9,557 nucleotides of DNA from Candidatus Saccharibacteria bacterium CG_4_10_14_0_2_um_filter_52_9 (GTDB lineage Bacteria; Patescibacteriota; Saccharimonadia; Saccharimonadales; UBA4665), in assembly GCA_002792275.1 (NCBI GenBank), contig PFOA01000076.1, forward strand, positions 767-10,323. The letters are read 5' to 3'. Position numbers and translations under genes: made by a program. The notes under the pieces were generated by a model, which saw only the letters and a list, made by a program, of their open reading frames with translations, did no database searches and was not told the DNA's origin. Below, in pieces: positions 5,499 through 9,557 of this stretch; the first letter of the stretch is position 1, and the number at the start of each line of letters is the position of its first letter.

Positions 5499-5543
5499 GG
5501 CCTTAACAATAATTAATAAACTTTAATAAATATTATTAAGGCC
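5499..5543. repeat. 45-base imperfect inverted repeat between pnp and the membrane protein gene
   Basis: Left arm 5499-5520 and right arm 5522-5543 surround a single central C (5521). They pair at 19 of 22 positions, with GGCCTTAA/TTAAGGCC clamps outside and an AT-rich interior. As RNA it would form a long hairpin whose centre loops out. No U-tract follows (ACCAAACC), so it is not a canonical terminator. Candidate roles are protection of the pnp 3' end, a cleavage site, or a DNA operator overlapping a -10-like TATTAT (5531-5536). The right arm ends 11 bases before ATG 5555. Confidence 0.7.
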
Positions 5544-5554
5544 ACCAAACCACT

Positions 5555-5782
5555 ATGGTAGACAAACTCAACAAATGGCATAAGACAAAACTTGGGCTAT
5601 TGGCCTTTGGACTGGTTGAATTGCTCATCGCCGACGGTTTTTTTAGCCTGTCGGTAGACCGCGGCAACCTGTGGTGGTATCTGTTAACGCTGATCTTCCT
5701 GGTCGGCGCCCTCCAAAATTTACTCAAGCTAATAGGAATCCTAATAAATGGACGCAAAACAAGCAAAACTAGACGATCTTAA
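5555..5782 (+). CDS. Small membrane protein, two predicted helices, unknown function
   Basis: 75 residues. I do not recognise a family. Two hydrophobic segments are visible: about 13-33 (LGLLAFGLVELLIADGFF) and about 40-64 (WWYLLTLIFLVGALQNLLKL), joined by a short loop with an Asp-Arg pair. Both ends are basic (KLNKWHKTK at the start, GRKTSKTRR at the end), so by the positive-inside rule both termini should be cytoplasmic and the loop outside. The 3' end overlaps the UDG gene by 35 bases in another frame, which supports a real, translationally linked gene. No Shine-Dalgarno is seen; the ATG sits just after the 45-base inverted repeat. It may be expressed by read-through from pnp. Neighbours suggest nothing specific about function. 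Confidence 0.7.
   Translation: MVDKLNKWHKTKLGLLAFGLVELLIADGFFSLSVDRGNLWWYLLTLIFLVGALQNLLKLIGILINGRKTSKTRRS
5734..5737 (+). promoter_or_regulatory. Ribosome binding site of the UDG gene
   Basis: AGGA, 10 bases before ATG 5748, lies inside the coding sequence of the small membrane protein. It supports the overlapping UDG start, the only ATG that leaves a full N-terminal helix before the conserved VFGDGNPDAELVFIGEAPG region. Confidence 0.5.
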
Positions 5783-6320
5783 GCAGAAGATCATTGACGA
5801 TGAGGTCACGCCTGAGTTAGCCAAGACGGCCACCCAGCTGGTATTTGGCGATGGCAACCCCGACGCCGAGCTGGTTTTTATCGGCGAGGCGCCGGGCAAG
5901 AACGAGGATCTTAAGGGTGTGCCATTCGTGGGAGCGGCCGGTAAGTTCCTGGATGAAATGCTGGAAATGATTGACCTGAAGCGTCAAGACATCTACATTA
6001 CTAATATCGTCAAATATCGTCCGCCGGGCAACCGTGACCCGCTACCGGACGAAAAATCTGCTTTTCTGCCATATTTAGAGTCCCAACTAGAGGTAATTCA
6101 ACCGGTTCTGGTGGTCACACTGGGTCGCCACAGCCTGAATTGCTTCTTGCCGGACTTAAGCATCAGCCAGGTTCACGGCCAGCCAAAGCGCTATAAGGGC
6201 AGGGTGTATTTACCCCTGTTCCATCCCGCCGCGGCACTGTATAACGGATCGATGCGACAGACTCTGATTGACGACTTTGAGTCGATCCCGCACATTACCT
6301 CGAAAATTAAATTATCTTAA
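5748..6320 (+). CDS. Family 4-type uracil-DNA glycosylase lacking the iron-sulfur cysteines
   Basis: 190 residues, typical family-4 (UDGa) length. It should remove uracil from DNA, arising from cytosine deamination or dUMP misincorporation, to start base excision repair. Motif 1 is GEAPGKNEDLKGVPFVGAAG (46-65), then ITNIVKYRPPGNRDP (84-98) and motif 2 LFHPAAALYN (157-166, H159). Canonical family-4 enzymes hold a 4Fe-4S cluster by four cysteines: an N-terminal CxxC, the Cys of KCRPP, and a Cys before RPYLE. Here those positions are, by ungapped reading, E19/P22, Y90 and F106; the protein has one Cys in total, at 132. It therefore probably folds without the cluster. The start overlaps the membrane protein gene by 35 bases; RNase J follows after 21 bases. 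Superfamily call is firm, retained uracil activity is inferred. Confidence 0.9.
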   Translation: MDAKQAKLDDLKQKIIDDEVTPELAKTATQLVFGDGNPDAELVFIGEAPGKNEDLKGVPFVGAAGKFLDEMLEMIDLKRQDIYITNIVKYRPPGNRDPLPDEKSAFLPYLESQLEVIQPVLVVTLGRHSLNCFLPDLSISQVHGQPKRYKGRVYLPLFHPAAALYNGSMRQTLIDDFESIPHITSKIKLS

Positions 6321-6331
6321 AACTGCAATAG

Positions 6332-6337
6332 AAAGGA
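6332..6337 (+). promoter_or_regulatory. Ribosome binding site of RNase J
   Basis: AAAGGA, 4 bases before ATG 6342, identical in sequence and spacing to the pnp site. It lies in the 21-base gap after UDG and confirms that the long basic N-terminal extension of RNase J is translated. Confidence 0.7.
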
Positions 6338-6341
6338 ATCT

Positions 6342-8462
6342 ATGCAAAATAACCAACCAAAACCCGATCGACAACCCGATCGCAAAAAACCAAGAGGGGG
6401 CGGTCGCTCCGGAGGCCAAAGGGGACAGAAGCCACAAAGCCAGCCAATGGCCAGCAGTCTGACTACCTCACGCGGCCAGGCTGTGCGCGCCCAACGGCGC
6501 TCACAGCAGGATGCCCAGCGCATCGCCAACCAGTACTTAACGGCCGAAAACAAGCCGGCCGTGCCGAAACGCGCCAATATTATCGATGATAACCCCCGAC
6601 TCAAGGTTATAGGCCTGGGCGGCATGGACGGCGGCGGCAGTAAGAACATGATTCTGGTGGAATACACCAACGATGCCATCATCATGGACTGCGGCAACGA
6701 CCTTGGCATCGATTTGCCCGGCATCAACTACGGCATTGCCGATACTGCCTACCTGGAACAGATCAAGCACAAGCTAAAGGCCTACGTAATTACGCACGGC
6801 CACCTGGATCACGTTGGTGGCTTACCGCACATTGTGCCGCTGTTTCCGGCGCCGATTTACGGCAGTAAATTTAGTATTGGCCGCGTCGAGGAAATCTTTG
6901 AGAACTTTGGCCTGCCAATGCCCGACGGCTTTGAACTCAAAACCGTTACCATGAACGAAAACACCCACGAACGCCTGAAAATCGGCGAGTTCTTTGTGGA
7001 GCTGGTGCGGGTCACGCACTCCATTCCGGGTAGTACGGTCATCGTGCTCGATACGCCGGTAGGGCGCCTGATTAACACCGGTGACTTTAAACTTGACCCC
7101 AATCCGTTAGACCATGAGCGCACCGATACCGAGCGCCTGACCGAGCTCGGCAACGAAGGCGTGCTGGCGCTGCTCAGCGAAAGTACAACCACCGAGCGCC
7201 CCGGCCGCACGCCCAGCGAATCGACCATCGAAAAGAGCTTCATCGACATCATGGAAAACGCTCCGGGCCGCATCTTTGTCGGCTTGTTCAGCACCAACAT
7301 GAACCGCGTCCAGATGATCATCAACGCCGCCGTTCACCACAACAAAAAGGTGGCTATGGACGGCCGCAGTATGGTCAGCACACTGGAAATGGCCGTGCGC
7401 CACGGCTTTGTACGTATTCCCAAGGGCACCTTTGTGCCGATCGCCTCAGCCGCTACCATGAAAGACACCGACCTGGTCGTTGTCTGTACCGGTTCGCAGG
7501 GCGAGCCCAGCTCGGCCTTACAGCGCATGAGTAATGGCGAACACCGCCACGTTAAGCTCAAAGAGCAAGACACGGTAATTCTGTCCAGCACGCCGATCCC
7601 GTACTCCGGTAACGATGCCAGCATCCGCACCATGGTCGACGAACTGTTTAAGAAGGGTGTTCACGTCTTCCGCCACGAAACCCGCGAAGTCGACGGCATC
7701 GGTCCTCTGCACGTGTCCGGCCACGCCTCCCGCGAGGAATATGCCGACATGATCAACATGACCAAGCCCAGGTTCTTTGTACCGATTTACGGCGACTTTA
7801 CCGCCAAACGCTACCACGTAGACATCGCCATTGAGCAGGGAATCCCCCGCGCCAACACCTTAAATGTTGGCAATGGCGAGATAATCTCGTTTACTAAAGA
7901 CAAGATGGAACTGGGCGGCGAAGTACCGCACGGCACCGTACTGGTTGACCAAACCGGCGCCATTGTCAGCAATGTGGTGGTTAAAGACCGCGTCCTGCTG
8001 AGTGAAGAAGGTCTGGTAGCCATAGTCCTGACTGTCGACAAAAAGAACGGCGGCCTGGTAACCAGCCCGGACATCATTAGCCGCGGCTTCATATATATGC
8101 GCGACAACGAAGAGATCATGAACGGCCTGCGCATCGAGCTCAAGCGAGCCGTTGCTCAGCGCTTTAAGCGCATCGACCTCGACCGCTTCAAGGCCGAGCT
8201 CAAAGACCACGTTACGCACTATCTGTTTGAGCACACCGGCCGTAGCCCGATCGTCATCCCGGTGGTGAACATCATCAGTGGTGGTGGCGGTGGTTCCAAG
8301 CAGGCCCAGGGCGGAGCAGTCAGGAAAGACGGCTCACAACCCCAAACCGAAGACCAACCGTCCACTCCCGTTAAAACATCCGAAGAAATCGCCGCCGACC
8401 AGCAAAAACGCTTCCAGGAAATGCGCACCCGGCTCCTTACCCAAGATCCCCGCGTCGACTAG
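6342..8462 (+). CDS. rnj: Ribonuclease J with extended N- and C-termini
   Basis: 706 residues against about 555 for Bacillus RNase J1. A metallo-beta-lactamase/beta-CASP nuclease with 5'-to-3' exo- and endoribonuclease activity in mRNA decay and rRNA maturation. Residues 1-85 are a basic, low-complexity extension rich in Arg, Gln and Gly, with a 12-base tandem repeat (6361-6384) encoding PDRQ/PDRK-type units; it probably binds RNA or partners. The catalytic core starts near 86. Metal motif HGHLDH is at 152-157, then H226 (THS), D248 (TGDFK), beta-CASP TGSQGEP (383-389) and HVSGH (457-461, phosphate pocket). The usual last metal ligand, His of PVHGE (H390 in B. subtilis J1), is Tyr483 here (PIYGD). 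The RNase J C-terminal domain covers about 530-645, followed by a GGGGG linker and a polar tail. Last gene of the pnp-UDG cluster. Confidence 0.96.
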   Translation: MQNNQPKPDRQPDRKKPRGGGRSGGQRGQKPQSQPMASSLTTSRGQAVRAQRRSQQDAQRIANQYLTAENKPAVPKRANIIDDNPRLKVIGLGGMDGGGSKNMILVEYTNDAIIMDCGNDLGIDLPGINYGIADTAYLEQIKHKLKAYVITHGHLDHVGGLPHIVPLFPAPIYGSKFSIGRVEEIFENFGLPMPDGFELKTVTMNENTHERLKIGEFFVELVRVTHSIPGSTVIVLDTPVGRLINTGDFKLDPNPLDHERTDTERLTELGNEGVLALLSESTTTERPGRTPSESTIEKSFIDIMENAPGRIFVGLFSTNMNRVQMIINAAVHHNKKVAMDGRSMVSTLEMAVRHGFVRIPKGTFVPIASAATMKDTDLVVVCTGSQGEPSSALQRMSNGEHRHVKLKEQDTVILSSTPIPYSGNDASIRTMVDELFKKGVHVFRHETREVDGIGPLHVSGHASREEYADMINMTKPRFFVPIYGDFTAKRYHVDIAIEQGIPRANTLNVGNGEIISFTKDKMELGGEVPHGTVLVDQTGAIVSNVVVKDRVLLSEEGLVAIVLTVDKKNGGLVTSPDIISRGFIYMRDNEEIMNGLRIELKRAVAQRFKRIDLDRFKAELKDHVTHYLFEHTGRSPIVIPVVNIISGGGGGSKQAQGGAVRKDGSQPQTEDQPSTPVKTSEEIAADQQKRFQEMRTRLLTQDPRVD

Positions 8463-8486
8463 GTTGCCAGCACATATCGGCAGCTC

Positions 8487-8495
8487 TGATATACT
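8487..8495 (+). promoter_or_regulatory. Promoter (extended -10) of the EEP-LOG pair
   Basis: TGATATACT (8487-8495) is an extended -10. The hexamer TATACT is identical to that of the ATPase promoter. It ends 6 bases before ATG 8502, predicting a leaderless mRNA. No -35 at standard spacing is seen; TTGCCA (8464-8469) is 20 bases away. The promoter separates this pair from the RNase J transcription unit. Confidence 0.55.
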
Positions 8496-8501
8496 GCTTT
8501 A

Positions 8502-9245
8502 ATGGTTATATCTCTGTTGCAATGGAACATTTGGTATAAAGAAAGCATTAAAAATATTGCTTCATTTCTGTTGCAAAACAAAGCAGACATTATTTGTCTG
8601 CAAGAGCTCATGCACAATTTTTCAAACCAAGAGGTGGCCAACACAACTCAGTATCTTGCTGACAAATTGGGCTATAAGTACTATGAAAAATCCATTTCAA
8701 TAGAGGGAGAATCATGGCAGCAAGCCAACGGTATACTTACTCATTTTCCAATCGTTCAACAGGGCTATAGTTGGATAAATGAGCCTATTAGTACAGAGAA
8801 GAGCTATGATAATGAACATAGAGCCTACGTCGAAACCATGCTAAACATTAATGGAACCAATCTAACCGTAGGTACCACACACATGTCGTACACGGATGGC
8901 TTAATCAATACGAAACGTAAACAAGCAGAAGCCGACCGACTTGTTAATATAATAGAGCGCAAAAATAGTAACTACATCCTCACAGGTGATTTTAATGCCA
9001 CGCCCGATTCCTACACTATCCAACACATTACGAAGTACCTAAAAAATATTGGTCCTGGCTATGAGAAAAACACTTGGACAACGAAGCCATTTTCCCACAA
9101 GGAATTTACGGAAACTGACTTAAATCGTCGGCTTGATTACGTTTTTGCTACAAAGGACATACATGTCAAGAAAGCCAAAATACTTAGCACTGAATACTCA
9201 GATCACCTGCCAATATTTACTGAATTAATGATTAATACTTCCTAA
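8502..9245 (+). CDS. Endonuclease/exonuclease/phosphatase (EEP) family protein
   Basis: 247 residues, complete EEP domain (PF03372), the DNase I/exonuclease III/inositol phosphatase fold. All core motifs are present: QWNIW (N9), ICLQEL (E35), TTHMSY (H127), TGDFNATPDS (D163, N165), RRLDYVF (D212) and SDHLPI (D234, H235). These are the metal-binding and catalytic residues, so it should hydrolyse a phosphodiester or phosphomonoester using Mg2+. The substrate (DNA, RNA, lipid head group or nucleotide) cannot be told. No signal peptide is seen; the N-terminus goes straight into the first strand. Base composition is far more AT-rich than in RNase J (16 G+C of 60 in 8521-8580 versus 36 of 60 in 7021-7080), suggesting recent acquisition. 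The LOG-family gene starts 4 bases after its stop, so the two are probably co-translated. Confidence 0.92.
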   Translation: MVISLLQWNIWYKESIKNIASFLLQNKADIICLQELMHNFSNQEVANTTQYLADKLGYKYYEKSISIEGESWQQANGILTHFPIVQQGYSWINEPISTEKSYDNEHRAYVETMLNINGTNLTVGTTHMSYTDGLINTKRKQAEADRLVNIIERKNSNYILTGDFNATPDSYTIQHITKYLKNIGPGYEKNTWTTKPFSHKEFTETDLNRRLDYVFATKDIHVKKAKILSTEYSDHLPIFTELMINTS

Positions 9246-9249
9246 AGCC

Positions 9250-9557
9250 ATGCCGCTAACATCTATTCTACCGCACTCAAAACTTAATATATGTGTATTT
9301 TGTGCCGCCAACGATTGGCCCGAAAAATACACTAAATCAATAACCGAGTTTGCTCAGCTATTAGCTCAAAGAGGTCATCAGCTCATCTATGGGGGCTCTG
9401 ACAGTGGTCTTATGAAACTTGTTGCCACCACCGTACAATCGGAAGGCGGTAAAGTAGTTGGTGTCCCATTTACATCTCTCGTAGAAGGAATATATGAAGC
9501 TGCAGATGAAATAGTTATGACTTCGACAATAGCAGAACGTAAAGCCGTGATGCTTAG
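9250..9557 (+). CDS. LOG-family protein (TIGR00730-like nucleotide 5'-monophosphate phosphoribohydrolase), 3' truncated by window
   Basis: 102 codons visible from ATG 9250; runs off the right edge. The start, LNICVFCAAN, corresponds to the usual ICVFCGS first strand of LOG proteins (lysine-decarboxylase-like Rossmann fold, PF03641). LIYGGSDSGLMK (visible 48-59) matches YGGG..GLMG, EGGKVVGV matches the next strand, and MTSTIAERKAVM supplies the conserved Met/Arg-Lys stretch. The diagnostic PGGxGTxxE should lie just beyond the window, so catalytic competence cannot be judged. Family members split the N-glycosidic bond of nucleoside monophosphates, releasing ribose 5-phosphate; some activate cytokinins. 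It is AT-rich like the EEP gene and separated from it by 4 bases, suggesting one transcription unit. Confidence 0.88.
   Translation, partial: MPLTSILPHSKLNICVFCAANDWPEKYTKSITEFAQLLAQRGHQLIYGGSDSGLMKLVATTVQSEGGKVVGVPFTSLVEGIYEAADEIVMTSTIAERKAVML

Noticed and set aside
5499..5543. Rho-independent terminator after pnp
   Set aside because: The inverted repeat is strong, but no run of T follows on either strand, so I list it as an inverted repeat of unknown role.
1..9557. CRISPR array, tRNA or rRNA genes, insertion-sequence transposase
   Set aside because: No regularly spaced repeats, cloverleaf-like segments, rRNA signatures or transposase motifs were seen on reading through the window.

Overview
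The window looks like chromosome from a Patescibacteria/CPR bacterium, most likely a Candidatus Saccharibacteria (TM7) relative. I infer this from family knowledge, not a search. The reasons are the compact rpsO-pnp-UDG-RNase J cluster, an RNase J with a long basic N-terminal extension, a formylglycine-enzyme-like variable protein of the kind CPR diversity-generating retroelements (DGRs) use, and several promoters placed so that transcripts would start at the ATG. TGA is used as a stop (470, 1739, 2467), so the standard code applies rather than the SR1/Gracilibacteria code.

Left part (1-2142): a decayed and interrupted DGR. The window opens inside a C-type-lectin/FGE-sulfatase-fold protein whose last 36 codons (360-467) look like a DGR variable repeat. 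It is separated from the rest by a complete AAA ATPase/DUF4143 gene (564-1739) with its own promoter. Then come fragments of the DGR reverse transcriptase: its N-terminus, and in another frame the GNLTSQ...YMDD core. These run directly into a fragment resembling the C-terminus of the four-helix-bundle accessory protein Avd. No template repeat was seen. The mutagenic machinery here cannot be functional.

Middle (2143-2880): an AbrB/MazE-type antitoxin and a PIN-domain (VapC-like) toxin, overlapping by 4 bases and ending about 70 bases before rpsO.

Core part (2910-8462): rpsO, pnp, a small two-helix membrane protein, a family-4 uracil-DNA glycosylase lacking the usual iron-sulfur cysteines, and RNase J. 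Both main RNA-decay nucleases sit in one same-strand cluster. A 45-base inverted repeat lies between pnp and the membrane protein gene.

Right part (8463-9557): an AT-rich pair with its own promoter, an endonuclease/exonuclease/phosphatase-family protein and the start of a LOG-family nucleotide hydrolase that runs off the window. Base composition drops sharply at the RNase J boundary, suggesting a separately acquired segment.

Translation starts fall into two groups. The genes at 564, 2213, 2950 and 8502 have a -10 hexamer ending 6-8 bases before the ATG (predicted leaderless mRNAs). The genes pnp, UDG and RNase J have Shine-Dalgarno-like sites.
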